64,000 nt of DNA from F-183 sp964627455 (GCA_964627455.1 CAZVKC010000004.1:97904-161903), one strand, 5' to 3'; shown: positions 18,480 to 27,938, counted from the first letter of the stretch. Translations and numbers: made by a program. Notes: generated by a model not told the origin, from the sequence alone.

Positions 18480-18761
18480 TCAGGAAACAGCGGCGCCGCT
18501 TGCCTTTGCCGCGAGCAGCGCTTCCACGCCGTTGATCACGTCCCGCACTGAGCGAAGCTGTTTCATCGCCTCGTCCGGCACGTTCACGCCAAACTCGTTT
18601 TCCACGGCGAATACGATGTTGATTCCGTCCAGCGAGTCGAGCTTCAGTTCTTCGAACGTGCTGTCGGCGGTGAATGATTCCGGTTGGATGTGCTGCGTTT
18701 TTGCGATCACCTGTATCACGCGATCTGCGATCTCATGTGTGGACGCGGCCATACTTGTCAT
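18480..18761 (-). CDS. Acyl carrier protein
   Basis: A 93-residue acidic helical carrier with the phosphopantetheine attachment motif DSLDG (Ser43) in the context FEELKLDSLDGINIVFAVE. It has N- and C-terminal extensions relative to the housekeeping AcpP (about 78 residues), consistent with a pathway-specific carrier. AAAGGG lies nine bases upstream of the ATG, which starts one base after the YceI stop. It sits directly upstream of the ketosynthase gene. Confidence 0.92.
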   Translation of the reverse strand: MTSMAASTHEIADRVIQVIAKTQHIQPESFTADSTFEELKLDSLDGINIVFAVENEFGVNVPDEAMKQLRSVRDVINGVEALLAAKASGAAVS

Positions 18762-18762
18762 C

Positions 18763-19335
18763 TTATTGCCCTTTCAACCTGGCGTCGGCCTCGATGTGGA
18801 CCTGCACTTTGTCCGCGACTTTCAAGACGAAATTACCAGGATTTTTCAAGCCCCACGCGACATAGGGAACCTCGAAGTCCGCGTTCGTGCGCAGAAAACC
18901 CTGGGCATCCCGCCGAACCTTGGCCGTAAGCGTGAGTTCGCGCGACGCGCCATGCAGCAGAAACATGCCGTGCAACTTCACTTCGGACTCTCCGCTATCC
19001 GCCACCTTCCCCTCTACGTGATCCGGCGAAAATGTGATCTCCGTGAACTTCGCGGTCTCCAGCACGACCTTGTTCATGCGCCCGTCCCGGCTGGCGCTCC
19101 CGCTGTCTCCGCTCGCCGCGTCGATCACGATTGCACCGGACGCCTTACCGGTGGCCAGGTCGTAATCGATCGAACCGCTCTTCAGCGAAAACGAACCATG
19201 CACCGTGTGCAGCGCGGTGTTGACCTGGTACATAATCTTGGTGTGTTCGCGGTCGAACTGCAAGTGGGCTGTCTCGCCCCATGATGGAACCGCGCATGCC
19301 GCTGCGGCGGCCAGCAAGATCGGAATGATTCTCAA
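18763..19335 (-). CDS. YceI-family secreted lipid-binding protein (TTG start)
   Basis: A 190-residue protein with a signal peptide (ILLAAAAACAVPSWG) and a YceI lipocalin-like domain: AHLQFDREHTKIMYQVN, VHGSFSLKSGSIDYD, DGRMNKVVLETAKF. YceI proteins bind polyisoprenoid or long-chain amphiphiles in the periplasm. No ATG is in frame. TTG at 19335 follows AGGAGG by five bases and overlaps the upstream TGA (TTGA), so translation is coupled to the FAD oxidoreductase gene. In this operon it is a candidate carrier for the lipid or polyketide product. Confidence 0.88.
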   Translation of the reverse strand: MRIIPILLAAAAACAVPSWGETAHLQFDREHTKIMYQVNTALHTVHGSFSLKSGSIDYDLATGKASGAIVIDAASGDSGSASRDGRMNKVVLETAKFTEITFSPDHVEGKVADSGESEVKLHGMFLLHGASRELTLTAKVRRDAQGFLRTNADFEVPYVAWGLKNPGNFVLKVADKVQVHIEADARLKGQ

Positions 19336-20426
19336 ATCGTCCTCCTGTTTGTGGTGGGACCGTACACTGCACAGGCGTTCGCATGTACGGCAAGCATGCG
19401 GTCGAACATCCACGGTTGTGCCGCAAGCGTGCGCAGCACACGCTTGCGCATCCACGGGTGATCCGCGAGCAGCAGCAGGATGCTCGCGATCTTTCGTGGA
19501 ACACGCATCATGCTGCGATGCTGCCGTGCGTACTGTTGCAGGTCTCCGAAGGCCGCGGCTGCGCGCACCAGAGACTGCGCCTCGCGGAACGCCAGATTCA
19601 GCCCTTGGCCGGTAATCGAATCGACGGCACCGGAAGCGTCGCCTACCAGCGTCACGTTGCGGGCGACAATCGACGGCACAACCATCGTGCCGGTAAGGGC
19701 GCCGATCTCCCGGCTCGCCGGCTTGCCCAGGCGGTCGCGAAGCGCCGGCAGTTTCGCTAGCGCATGATGCAGCCGGAACGAAGAGTCGCGCGTCGTGACC
19801 GCGACACTGACTTCCTTCGTGCAGACCGGCGTGACAAAGACCTGAAATCCATCGCCCCAGTGGACTTCGACGTGCGACGGCGCCTGTGTGATCTCGAAGT
19901 GCCGCCGGAAACCATACCGCACGGCGGCGCCGCGGCTGATTCGTGGGCGTCCCAGCCCGGCCCAACCGCGAACCGGCGAATGGTAGCCGTCGGCGCCGAT
20001 GATCCAGCGGGCGCGAATCGAAGTGCGATCCAGCATCACACCGCCCGATCCAGACAGTCCCGTTACGCGTGTTCCGAACAGGCAGTCCACGCCGGCCCGC
20101 ACCGCGGCGTCGTAGGCGAGCGTGTGGAGCGCGGTCCGCCGCAGCCCGAAGGCCGGACCCGAAGAAAAGCATCCTCGTGCGCGGATCTCACCTTCGATGA
20201 ATTCAATGCCGTGAAATCGGGGTGTTGTGGATGGGAGCGCCACGCCGAGTTCTCGTAAAGCCGCTGCGCCGTCCGGCAGCAATCCTTCGCCGCAACACTT
20301 ATCGATCGGCCCTCTTGCTGCGTCGGCGACCATTGCGCGAAACCCGAGCTGCCTCGCGGCAAGCGCCGTCGCCAATCCGGCGGGACCACCGCCCGCGATG
20401 AAAAAATCGGTGTCGAACCCGGCCAT
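19332..20426 (-). CDS. FAD-dependent oxidoreductase (geranylgeranyl reductase / monooxygenase-like)
   Basis: A 364-residue flavoprotein. The N-terminal dinucleotide motif FFIAGGGPAGLATALAARQ binds FAD; the second FAD motif VTLVGDASGAVDSITGQGL is near residue 280. The segment CCGEGLLPDG resembles geranylgeranyl-reductase and some polyketide monooxygenases. It is five bases downstream of the type III polyketide synthase gene and four-base coupled to the YceI gene. Likely role: oxidation (quinone formation) or double-bond reduction of the pathway product; the two cannot be separated from sequence. Confidence 0.87.
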   Translation of the reverse strand: MAGFDTDFFIAGGGPAGLATALAARQLGFRAMVADAARGPIDKCCGEGLLPDGAAALRELGVALPSTTPRFHGIEFIEGEIRARGCFSSGPAFGLRRTALHTLAYDAAVRAGVDCLFGTRVTGLSGSGGVMLDRTSIRARWIIGADGYHSPVRGWAGLGRPRISRGAAVRYGFRRHFEITQAPSHVEVHWGDGFQVFVTPVCTKEVSVAVTTRDSSFRLHHALAKLPALRDRLGKPASREIGALTGTMVVPSIVARNVTLVGDASGAVDSITGQGLNLAFREAQSLVRAAAAFGDLQQYARQHRSMMRVPRKIASILLLLADHPWMRKRVLRTLAAQPWMFDRMLAVHANACAVYGPTTNRRTI

Positions 20427-20431
20427 GTTTG

Positions 20432-21481
20432 CTACCAGCGAAGAAGAACAAGTTCAGAACAAAATGCTGGTCCCATCGCGGCGAGAAGACTCAGTGTCCC
20501 CTTCTCCGGCCGGCCGTTCTTCATGGTCTCTTCTAAAACGTTCAACACCGACGCGGAGGAAAGGTTGCCAGTGCGGCGAAGACAGCGCCACGAAGCGTCG
20601 AGCGCGCCCGCAGGCAGTTGTAGAGCCTCTTCGGTCGCACGCAGGACCTTGGGCCCTCCAGTATGCAGAATCCATCGCCCGATGTCCCGCCGCTGCAATC
20701 CGTGGTCGCCCAGAAACGCATCGACGTCATTGGCGAGATTGGTCTCCACCATCAAAGGAACATCCCGCGACAGCACGATGCGAAAGCCTTGATGCGTGAT
20801 GTCCCAACCCATCACCTCCTCGGTATTCGGATAAAACACTGAACGCGTATCGAGGATCTCGGGACCTTCCTGCGGCGTATCGGCGCCGCTCACGATGACA
20901 GCGCCCGCGCCGTCGCCAAACAATCCCGAGGCAATCAGGTTGGCAACGGAAAGATCCTCGCGCTGCAACGTCAGCGAGCACAATTCCACTGCTACCAGCG
21001 CGGCGTGATGATGCCGGAAGCCGCGCACATAATCGGCCGCGCGCGAAATACCCGCCGCGCCCGCCACGCAGCCAAGTCCGAAAATCGGAACCCGCTTGAT
21101 ACGCGTGGAAAGACCCAGCCGGTTCACGAGCCTCGCGTCAATCGATGGACTCGCGATCCCCGTGACCGAAACAAAATAGATCGCGTCCAACTGTGAAGGC
21201 TCGAGGCCGGCGTCCGCGAGCGCGCGGCTGAGCGCCTTTTCCCCGAGATCCACTGCGCATTCAATCCACAGATTGTTGGCCTCGCCCCAGTTGGCGATCG
21301 GCTCGTACCGCTCCATCGGCAGCGCGAGATAGCGCCCGTCGACACCCACGACATCGTGAAACCGTTTGACGACGGCCGGGTTCGGCAGCTTGGGTCCCCA
21401 ATGTCGCGCCAGCCGCTCGATCAAAACATCCTGCGAATAGTAATGGTCGGGAAAGGCGCTTGCCACGCCGGTAATTTTCAT
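20432..21481 (-). CDS. Type III polyketide synthase (alkylresorcinol/alkylpyrone synthase-like)
   Basis: A 349-residue chalcone-synthase-superfamily enzyme. The Cys-His-Asn triad is visible: Cys138 in GLGCVAGAAG, His273 in ILHTGGPKV and Asn306 in TGNLSSASV. The segment GCVAGAAGISRAADY is the bacterial type III signature rather than FabH. Such enzymes extend an acyl-CoA or acyl-ACP starter with malonyl-CoA and cyclise it to resorcinols, phloroglucinols or pyrones. ATG 21481 (MKITGVASAFPDHYY) was chosen over the longer frame, which is antisense-like. It follows the TPR gene by seven bases. Confidence 0.9.
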   Translation of the reverse strand: MKITGVASAFPDHYYSQDVLIERLARHWGPKLPNPAVVKRFHDVVGVDGRYLALPMERYEPIANWGEANNLWIECAVDLGEKALSRALADAGLEPSQLDAIYFVSVTGIASPSIDARLVNRLGLSTRIKRVPIFGLGCVAGAAGISRAADYVRGFRHHHAALVAVELCSLTLQREDLSVANLIASGLFGDGAGAVIVSGADTPQEGPEILDTRSVFYPNTEEVMGWDITHQGFRIVLSRDVPLMVETNLANDVDAFLGDHGLQRRDIGRWILHTGGPKVLRATEEALQLPAGALDASWRCLRRTGNLSSASVLNVLEETMKNGRPEKGTLSLLAAMGPAFCSELVLLRW

Positions 21482-21488
21482 GGGTGTC

Positions 21489-22313
21489 CTAATTGGGTAG
21501 TTTCGCCGCCTGCTGCGCGTACAACGGGTTGTTCGGAAATTCCTTCGCCAGCCCAAACAGCAGTTCGCGCGCCGTGCCGTAGTTCTTCTCCCGCACTGCC
21601 GCAACAGCGAGCAGAAGACGCGCAAAGGGCTTCATGTAGCGTCCGTACTCGAGGCACTGCCGCAGGTTTTGCACTCCCCGGGACGCGTCCGTTTCTGACC
21701 CGTACATCCGCAACGCCCAGCGCAGCACAGCCGGCTTCAGACTCAGGATGTAGTTCTCGACACCGCCCGCCAGATAGGCATCGCCGAACTTCGGATCGAT
21801 CGCGAGCAGTTTCTGCGCCCAGATCCGCCCGGATTTCAACGGCGGCAGCGCCGCAAGATAACGCCGTTCGATCATGCCCGCGTAGTCGGAACGCAATCCG
21901 AAAATCATCACTTTCGAAAACAGCGCGTTCTTGTCCGACGCGGACCGCGCCAGCGCCGCATCGGCCAGGCGTTCCGCATTCTCCAGCGACTGTTCGAAGC
22001 GCAGCTTCAGCTTGGGATCGACCGGCAGATCGCGGCTATCGCGGAAGCCGCGGTCGTCGAGAAAGAATTCGGCTTCGAGGATATGCAGTCGCGCAAACTC
22101 GCTGAACAGAAATGCCGCCGCATCGGATACATGCGCAAACGGATCCTCAGGATGTGCGCGTTGCAGTTCCGCAAACACGCGATGCGCGTCATCGAATTTG
22201 AGATCGTACATGTTCCGGTATCCGGCCTCGAAGGCAGACGCGGCAGAACCGCCCGCCGAATCGGCCGCCCGGGCCGCGAGTGCAACAGCGAAGAATGCAA
22301 GCAGAATACGCAT
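21489..22313 (-). CDS. Secreted TPR-like protein
   Basis: A 274-residue helical repeat protein with a signal peptide (MRILLAFFAVALAARA). TPR-like helices include FDDAHRVFAELQRAHPEDPF and NYGTARELLFGLAKEFPNN. No catalytic motif is seen. It lies between the aminotransferase (17 bases) and the type III polyketide synthase (seven bases) in the operon, so it is probably part of the same system, perhaps as a periplasmic scaffold. Its presence in a polyketide operon is unusual. Confidence 0.75.
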   Translation of the reverse strand: MRILLAFFAVALAARAADSAGGSAASAFEAGYRNMYDLKFDDAHRVFAELQRAHPEDPFAHVSDAAAFLFSEFARLHILEAEFFLDDRGFRDSRDLPVDPKLKLRFEQSLENAERLADAALARSASDKNALFSKVMIFGLRSDYAGMIERRYLAALPPLKSGRIWAQKLLAIDPKFGDAYLAGGVENYILSLKPAVLRWALRMYGSETDASRGVQNLRQCLEYGRYMKPFARLLLAVAAVREKNYGTARELLFGLAKEFPNNPLYAQQAAKLPN

Positions 22314-22330
22314 GTGCGGAACAGATGGTC

Positions 22331-23740
22331 TCAAATACCGGCAACACGCGCAGCCATGCGCAGGGCTTCGGTCCAAAAGGCCGTTCCGCCGTGCATCAAC
22401 TCCGTCACGCTGCGCAGCGCCTCCACGTAACGGTCGACTTGGCGTTCCGTGGCGACCAGCGGTGGCGCGGCTTTCAGCACGAGGAAATGATTGCCGCAGA
22501 TCTGCGTCAGGATCGAATGCTCCTGAAACAATCGCATCACCACGACCTGTCCAAACATCGCGGGATGGATCCTGCGGAACGACTCAAACGACAACTTGAG
22601 TCCGAGGCTCGATGGAGTCTTGAATTCGATCCCGTTCAACAGACCGAGCCCGCGCACCTCGCCAATCATCTCGAACGAAGACAACTCTTCTCGCAGCCTC
22701 GCCCGCAGATATTCGCCTCGTTGCGCGCTCTTTTGTTCGAGCCCTTCGGACTCCAGAACGTCCAGCACAGCCAGGCCCACCCGCATCGAAAGCCCGTTTT
22801 CCGAAAAGGTCGACGTGTGCACGATCGACCGCTTCAGCGAGGAGTACACGGAACGGTAAATCTCATCCCGCATCAGCACCGCGCCCGAAGGCACGAGGCC
22901 GCCCGAAAGCGCTTTGGCAAGCACCACCAGATCCGGTTCGATTCCGAAATGGTGCGACGCGAGGAACGGCCCCGTGCGATGGAACGCGGTTTGCACCTCG
23001 TCGGCCACCAGCAGGGTCCCGTACTTGCGGCAAAGAGCTTGCGCGCCGGCGAGGTAGCCTTGCGGCGGGATCCGGATGCCGGCCTCGCCCTGAACCGGCT
23101 CAACGAAAAACGCCGCGACCTTGCAGCCTTTCAACTTCTGCTCCAGCGCGTCGAGATCCCCGAACGGCACGGTGCCTGTTTCGGGAAGCAGCGGTCCGAA
23201 TCCCCCGCGCCAGAACGGTTCGTCCATCAGCGAAAGAGCACCGCACGTCAGGCCGTGAAACGCGCCGCCGGCCGACACGAGGCCAACCCGCCCGGTGTGC
23301 ACGCGCGCGAATTTGATCGCCGCTTCGACGCCCTCGCTGCCGCTCGAACAGAAGTACGCCTTGCGCAGTCCGCCACCCGCTTTGGCGCAGAGGCGCTGCG
23401 CCAGTTCTCCCGCGAGTTCCGGCACATGGCTTTGCAGCATCGCAGGTCCGCGGCGGGCAAGTTCTCCCTGCAGGGCTTGGATGAGATGTGGGTGATTGTG
23501 GCCGGTGTTGTGAACGCAATAGCCGGATAGAAAATCCAGGATGGGGCCGCTGCCGGGCGAATCTTCGCGATACAGTTCGGCGCCTTCGCATCTCGCGTAG
23601 CGGACATTCATGCTCAACACGTTGAGCAACCGCAGCCATTGCGGATTGACATGCTCCGCATAGGATTCGTTGCTGCCGGCACGCGGCGGATCTGCAAATG
23701 CTGCAACCGCGGCAGCGGCCGAACCGTGATCTGGTCTCAT
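22331..23740 (-). CDS. Class III (PLP) aminotransferase
   Basis: A 469-residue fold-type I PLP enzyme of aminotransferase class III. Visible hallmarks are FLSGYCVHNTGHNHP, the phosphate loop CSSGSEGVEAAIKFAR, LLVADEVQTAFHRTG and the PLP-lysine region LVVLAKALSGGLVPSG. ATG 23740 was preferred to an in-frame TTG at 23809, which has no ribosome binding site. First gene of the seven-gene operon. It could place an amine on a long-chain or polyketide aldehyde or supply an amino acid building block; substrate unknown. Confidence 0.87.
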   Translation of the reverse strand: MRPDHGSAAAAVAAFADPPRAGSNESYAEHVNPQWLRLLNVLSMNVRYARCEGAELYREDSPGSGPILDFLSGYCVHNTGHNHPHLIQALQGELARRGPAMLQSHVPELAGELAQRLCAKAGGGLRKAYFCSSGSEGVEAAIKFARVHTGRVGLVSAGGAFHGLTCGALSLMDEPFWRGGFGPLLPETGTVPFGDLDALEQKLKGCKVAAFFVEPVQGEAGIRIPPQGYLAGAQALCRKYGTLLVADEVQTAFHRTGPFLASHHFGIEPDLVVLAKALSGGLVPSGAVLMRDEIYRSVYSSLKRSIVHTSTFSENGLSMRVGLAVLDVLESEGLEQKSAQRGEYLRARLREELSSFEMIGEVRGLGLLNGIEFKTPSSLGLKLSFESFRRIHPAMFGQVVVMRLFQEHSILTQICGNHFLVLKAAPPLVATERQVDRYVEALRSVTELMHGGTAFWTEALRMAARVAGI

Positions 23741-23938
23741 CGCTCGAAAGAACTCACTCCCTGCCACCCACAGTATGGGCAGCACGTCCTGCAACTCACA
23801 ATCGCCCAACCAAGGGAGAAAACGGCTGCCCGAATCCAGCGCCTCGCGCTATCTTCGTTGCGCACCACCGGATCTCCAAAATGGCCCTGACGCACTCCAG
23901 CGCTGTTTGGTTGCGGAAACCCGTGCAGGAAAGTCACG

Positions 23939-23967
23939 TTACGGCCGCGAGTAGCGCGGGCTACAAT
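23939..23967 (+). promoter_or_regulatory. Putative sigma-70 promoter for the tricorn protease gene
   Basis: TTACGG at 23939-23944 and TACAAT at 23962-23967 are separated by exactly 17 bases. A start site near 23974 would leave a leader of about 28 bases before ATG 24002. The match to the -10 consensus is good, to the -35 moderate. The rest of the 261-base gap to the divergent aminotransferase gene shows no ORF or clear repeat. Confidence 0.5.
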
Positions 23968-24001
23968 GATCGCGTCCCCAGAATCCTCTCAAGGGTGTTG
24001 C

Positions 24002-27000
24002 ATGCCTCTCCTCTACGTGTTCCTGATTTGCTGCCTGGCCGTTGCTGCACAAACTGAAGCTACTTCTGATGCCCCGCCGCTGTTTCGGAACCCCACCATT
24101 AACCGGACTCACGTCGTTTTCGAATACGCAAACGACCTTTGGATCGCGCCCCGCGCAGGCGGCGCCGCCTCGCGTCTCACCTCCGGACCCGGCGCCGAAA
24201 CCGAACCCCTTTTCTCTCCCGACGGCACAATGGTCGCCTTCACGGGACAATACGACGGCAACGTGGACACCTTCGTCGTCCCCGCTGCGGGCGGCATCCC
24301 CAAGCGCCTGACGTGGCATCCCGGTCCGGATCAGGCCGTCGCCTGGACCCCCGACTCCCGCAACGTGATCTTCGCCTCATCCCGCGCCTCGAACTCCCCG
24401 CGTTACGCACAGTTCTTCAGCGTCTCCATCAACGGTGGACCCGAAACCCAACTCCCGATCCCCGTCGGCTTCGAAGCGGCGTACTCGCCCGATGGCAAGC
24501 GGCTCGCCTATGTTCCGATGCAGCGCGCGTTCGATGTCTGGAAGCGCTATCGCGGCGGCATGACCACGCCCATCTGGATCGCCGACCTCAACACTCTCAA
24601 GGTCGAAAAGGTGCCGCGCGACAACTCCAACGACTTCTGCCCCATGTGGACCGGCAACAAAGTCTGGTTCCTTTCTGATCGCGAAGGCCGCACCACGCTG
24701 TTCAGCTACGACCCCCAAGCGAAACGCGTCGCGCGCGCCATTGAGAACTCCGGCGCCGATTTCAAATCCGCCTCCGCCGCCTCGGACGCGATCGTCCTCG
24801 AACAACTGGGCGCCCTGTATCTCTACGACCTCAAGACCTCGAAGTTCGCGCCCCTCAAGGTGACGGTGTCGGGCGATATCGCGGAGGTCCGCGAAAAGTA
24901 CGTGCGCGTCGGCAACCGCTTGAACAATCCCGCCATTTCGCCGACCGGCATGCGCGCCGTGTTCGAAGCCCGTGGAGAGATTCTCACCGTGCCGGCCGAG
25001 AAAGGCGAAGCCCGCAACCTCACCAATTCGCCCGGCGTGATGGAGCGCACCCCCGCCTGGTCCCCCGACGGCAAGTACATCGCGTACTTCTCCGATGCCG
25101 CCGGTGAGTATGATCTGCACCTCTCGACGCAGGACGGCAAGGGTGAAGCCCGGCGCATCCGCATCGAAGACAAGCCGACGTTCTACAATCGTCCGGTCTG
25201 GTCGCCCGACAGTAAGAAGCTTGCGTTCACCGACACGCACCTCAATCTCTGGACCGTCGACATCGACTCCGGCAAGGCCGTCAAGATCGACAAAGACCGC
25301 TTCTGGGGACGCCCGCTTTCCCCCTCCTGGTCACCCGATTCCAAGTGGCTCGCGTACGCGAAAACGCTCGCGAACTACATGGGCGCTGTCTTCGTGCACA
25401 ACGTTGCGGAAGCGAAGTCCACGCAGGTCACCGATGGTATGAGCGACGCCCGCAATCCGGTTTGGGATCGCGACGGCAAGTACCTCTACTTCACGGCATC
25501 CACCGATTCAGGACCTGCCATCCAGCCCGACATCCAGTCCGGCGAACGCATCGCGACCAGCAGCATTTACCTGATCGTGCTCTCGAAGTCGGATCCTTCA
25601 CCGCTTGCGCCTGAAAGCGACGAAGAGAAGGTCGCGCCTCCATCGGATGAAAAGAAACCGGACGCACCCAAGCCCGACGCCGCGAAGCCCAACGGCGCAC
25701 CCGCTGCCGCAAAAGTTGCCGACGTGAAGATCGACTTCGACAACATCCTGCAGCGCGTTCTCTCTCTGCCCATGCCTGCGCGCCGGTACACCGCTCTGCA
25801 GACGGGCAAGGCCGGACAACTGTTCGCGGGCGAAGCTCCGGTCGGGCCCGGCGCCGCTGGACCTCCCGGCTTGATCATCCATCGCTTCGACCTCAAGGAA
25901 CGCCGCTCCGACACGCCATTCACGGGAGTCACCTTCTTCCAACTGGCGCACAACGGCGAAAAGGCGCTCTATCGCCAGGGCCAGAACTGGATCATCGGCG
26001 CGGTACGTCCACTCCCGCCGCGCAATGCTCCGCCCGCCCCACCAGCCGCCGGTGGACCTCCGCCATCGCCCCTCAAAACAGCCGAACTCGAAGTCAAGGT
26101 CAACCCGCGCGAAGAATGGGCGCAAATGTATCGCGACGCCTGGCGCATTCAGCGCGAAATGTTCTACGATCCCGGCCTTCATGGCGTCAACGTCAGCGAC
26201 TTCCAGGCCAAGTACCGCAAGTTCCTCGCCAGCCTCAGTTCGCGCCGCGACCTCAGCTACCTCATGTCGGACATGATGGGCGAAGTGACCGTCGGTCATT
26301 TATTCGTCTTCGGCGGACCCGGCGACCAGACCGACGTCCGCTTCGTCCCCACCGGACTCCTCGGCGCCGACTACGAACTCGCCAACGGCCGTTACCGCTT
26401 CAAACGCATCTACAGCGGCGAAAACTGGAACCCCGGACTTTCCGCCCCCCTCACGCAGCCCGGCGTCAACGTCAATACCGGCGACTATCTGCTCGCCGTC
26501 GATGGCCGCAATCTCACCAGTCAGGACAACGTGTACAGCTTCTTCGAAGCGAAGGCCGGCAAGCAGGTGTCGATCCGTGTCGGACCCAACCCCGACGGAT
26601 CCGGCGCCCGCGACGTCACCGTCGTACCCACCGGCAATGAAGCGCGCCTCCGCAATCTCGCCTGGATCGAAGACAACCGCCGCAAAGTCGAAAAGGCCAC
26701 CAACGGACGTGTGGCCTACATCTACATGCCCGACACCTCGTTCGGCGGCCTCACCAACTTCAATCGCTATTTCTACGCGCAGGTCGGCAAAGAAGCGGCG
26801 ATTGTCGACGAACGTTACAACGGAGGCGGCGCGCTCGCGACCGACATCGTGGAACTCCTCAATCGCAAACCCATGAGCCGCGTCGCGACCCGCGATGGCG
26901 GCGATGAGCTGCAGCCGCAAGGCGCGATCTACGGACCCAAAGTGATGATCATCAACGAATGGGCCGGATCCGGCGGCGACGCGATGCCCTGGTACTTCCG

Positions 27001-27358
27001 CCGCGCAGGCACAGGCCCGCTCATCGGCAAACGCACTTGGGGCGGACTCGTCGGCCGCGCCGGCGCGCCGCAGTTGATGGATGGCGGTATTGTCAGTGCT
27101 CCGAGTTCTGCAGTCTGGGATCCCGCATCATCCAAGTGGATCGCCGAAAACGTCGGCGTCGAACCCGACGTTGAGGTCGAGAACGATCCCGAAGCCGTCA
27201 TGCAAGGCAGGGATCCACAACTCGAAAAGGCAATTGAAACCGTGATGGCGGAACTCGCCAAGAAACCGGCTGTGGAACCGGCCCGGCCGGCGTATCCGAA
27301 CTATCAGATCCCCGGCGGACCGCCGAAACCGAACACCGCGAACGCGACCCGGCGGTAA
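24002..27358 (+). CDS. Tricorn-protease homologue (S41 family), exported
   Basis: A 1118-residue peptidase. It has a signal peptide (MPLLYVFLICCLAVAA), then two beta-propeller regions (about 30-310 and 320-560) with repeated SPDG and SPDSK blades. A Pro/Ala/Lys/Asp-rich linker follows around 535-580. A core domain, a PDZ domain with GDYLLAVDGRNLTSQD, and a C-terminal S41 protease domain complete it. Ser990 in AGSGGDAMPW is the likely nucleophile, with VDERYNGGGA as the preceding S41 motif. It would trim peptides in the periplasm. AAGGGTG precedes the ATG. Archaeal tricorn is cytosolic; the signal peptide here is typical of bacterial homologues. Confidence 0.9.
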   Translation: MPLLYVFLICCLAVAAQTEATSDAPPLFRNPTINRTHVVFEYANDLWIAPRAGGAASRLTSGPGAETEPLFSPDGTMVAFTGQYDGNVDTFVVPAAGGIPKRLTWHPGPDQAVAWTPDSRNVIFASSRASNSPRYAQFFSVSINGGPETQLPIPVGFEAAYSPDGKRLAYVPMQRAFDVWKRYRGGMTTPIWIADLNTLKVEKVPRDNSNDFCPMWTGNKVWFLSDREGRTTLFSYDPQAKRVARAIENSGADFKSASAASDAIVLEQLGALYLYDLKTSKFAPLKVTVSGDIAEVREKYVRVGNRLNNPAISPTGMRAVFEARGEILTVPAEKGEARNLTNSPGVMERTPAWSPDGKYIAYFSDAAGEYDLHLSTQDGKGEARRIRIEDKPTFYNRPVWSPDSKKLAFTDTHLNLWTVDIDSGKAVKIDKDRFWGRPLSPSWSPDSKWLAYAKTLANYMGAVFVHNVAEAKSTQVTDGMSDARNPVWDRDGKYLYFTASTDSGPAIQPDIQSGERIATSSIYLIVLSKSDPSPLAPESDEEKVAPPSDEKKPDAPKPDAAKPNGAPAAAKVADVKIDFDNILQRVLSLPMPARRYTALQTGKAGQLFAGEAPVGPGAAGPPGLIIHRFDLKERRSDTPFTGVTFFQLAHNGEKALYRQGQNWIIGAVRPLPPRNAPPAPPAAGGPPPSPLKTAELEVKVNPREEWAQMYRDAWRIQREMFYDPGLHGVNVSDFQAKYRKFLASLSSRRDLSYLMSDMMGEVTVGHLFVFGGPGDQTDVRFVPTGLLGADYELANGRYRFKRIYSGENWNPGLSAPLTQPGVNVNTGDYLLAVDGRNLTSQDNVYSFFEAKAGKQVSIRVGPNPDGSGARDVTVVPTGNEARLRNLAWIEDNRRKVEKATNGRVAYIYMPDTSFGGLTNFNRYFYAQVGKEAAIVDERYNGGGALATDIVELLNRKPMSRVATRDGGDELQPQGAIYGPKVMIINEWAGSGGDAMPWYFRRAGTGPLIGKRTWGGLVGRAGAPQLMDGGIVSAPSSAVWDPASSKWIAENVGVEPDVEVENDPEAVMQGRDPQLEKAIETVMAELAKKPAVEPARPAYPNYQIPGGPPKPNTANATRR

Positions 27359-27359
27359 T

Positions 27360-27938
27360 CTACCGGGCGAGTTTGCGCCGCAGCCACGCTTGCGCCAGGC
27401 GCTGGTCGTGCCGGACCACATGGACCGAAACACCCAGCGCCTCGGCGGTTTCCTCCGCGGTCATTCCGCCGAAGTAGCGCATCTCGATCACCTTCGCCAA
27501 GGCCTCGTCCTCTTCCGCCAAAGCCTGCAACGCGCTGTCGAGTTCGATCAACTCATGCAACTCGAGACCGCTCTCGTCACTGCGTAACTCCAGGCTCGTG
27601 GACCTCGGCGCGCCGCCGTCGTCCTTCACCGGATTCGTGCGTTTCAGCGTTGTGCGCGCCCGCGCGTAATCCACCAGGACCTGCCGCATCACGCGCGACG
27701 CCACTGCCAGGAAATGAACCGGATTCGCGAACTTTCGCTCATCCTCGGTGTCGAATAACTTCAGGTACGCCTCGTGGATCAGCGCCGTCGGTTGCAGCGT
27801 ATGATTCGGTCGTTCGTTGCGAAGATGTCGGGAGGCAATCCGGTGCAATTCAGCGTACAGCGTGGGTGTCAGTTCCCCCAATGCGCTACTGTCGCCCGAT
27901 TGCAGTCTTTGAAAGAGCTGTTGAACTTCTAAGCTCAC
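27360..27938 (-). CDS. ECF-family RNA polymerase sigma factor (GTG start)
   Basis: A 192-residue sigma factor with region 2 (ELTPTLYAELHRIASRHLR, LIHEAYLKL, FLAVASRVMRQVLVDYAR) and region 4 (VIEMRYFGGMTAEETAEALGVSV). The wording of these motifs matches the subgroup abundant in acidobacteria and planctomycetes, which often pairs with Ser/Thr kinases instead of anti-sigma factors; a kinase gene lies nearby at 28.7 kb. The start is GTG at 27938 with no clear ribosome binding site. A perfect palindrome abuts the start. It converges with the tricorn gene (one-base gap). Confidence 0.88.
   Translation of the reverse strand: MSLEVQQLFQRLQSGDSSALGELTPTLYAELHRIASRHLRNERPNHTLQPTALIHEAYLKLFDTEDERKFANPVHFLAVASRVMRQVLVDYARARTTLKRTNPVKDDGGAPRSTSLELRSDESGLELHELIELDSALQALAEEDEALAKVIEMRYFGGMTAEETAEALGVSVHVVRHDQRLAQAWLRRKLAR

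Noticed and set aside
18763..20172. 469-aa minus-strand ORF upstream-extended from YceI
   Set aside because: The first 279 codons are out of frame with, and inside, the FAD oxidoreductase gene; the real start is TTG 19335 with AGGAGG.
22280..23530. 416-aa plus-strand ORF
   Set aside because: Antisense to the aminotransferase, Arg/His/Gln-rich, no recognisable motif.
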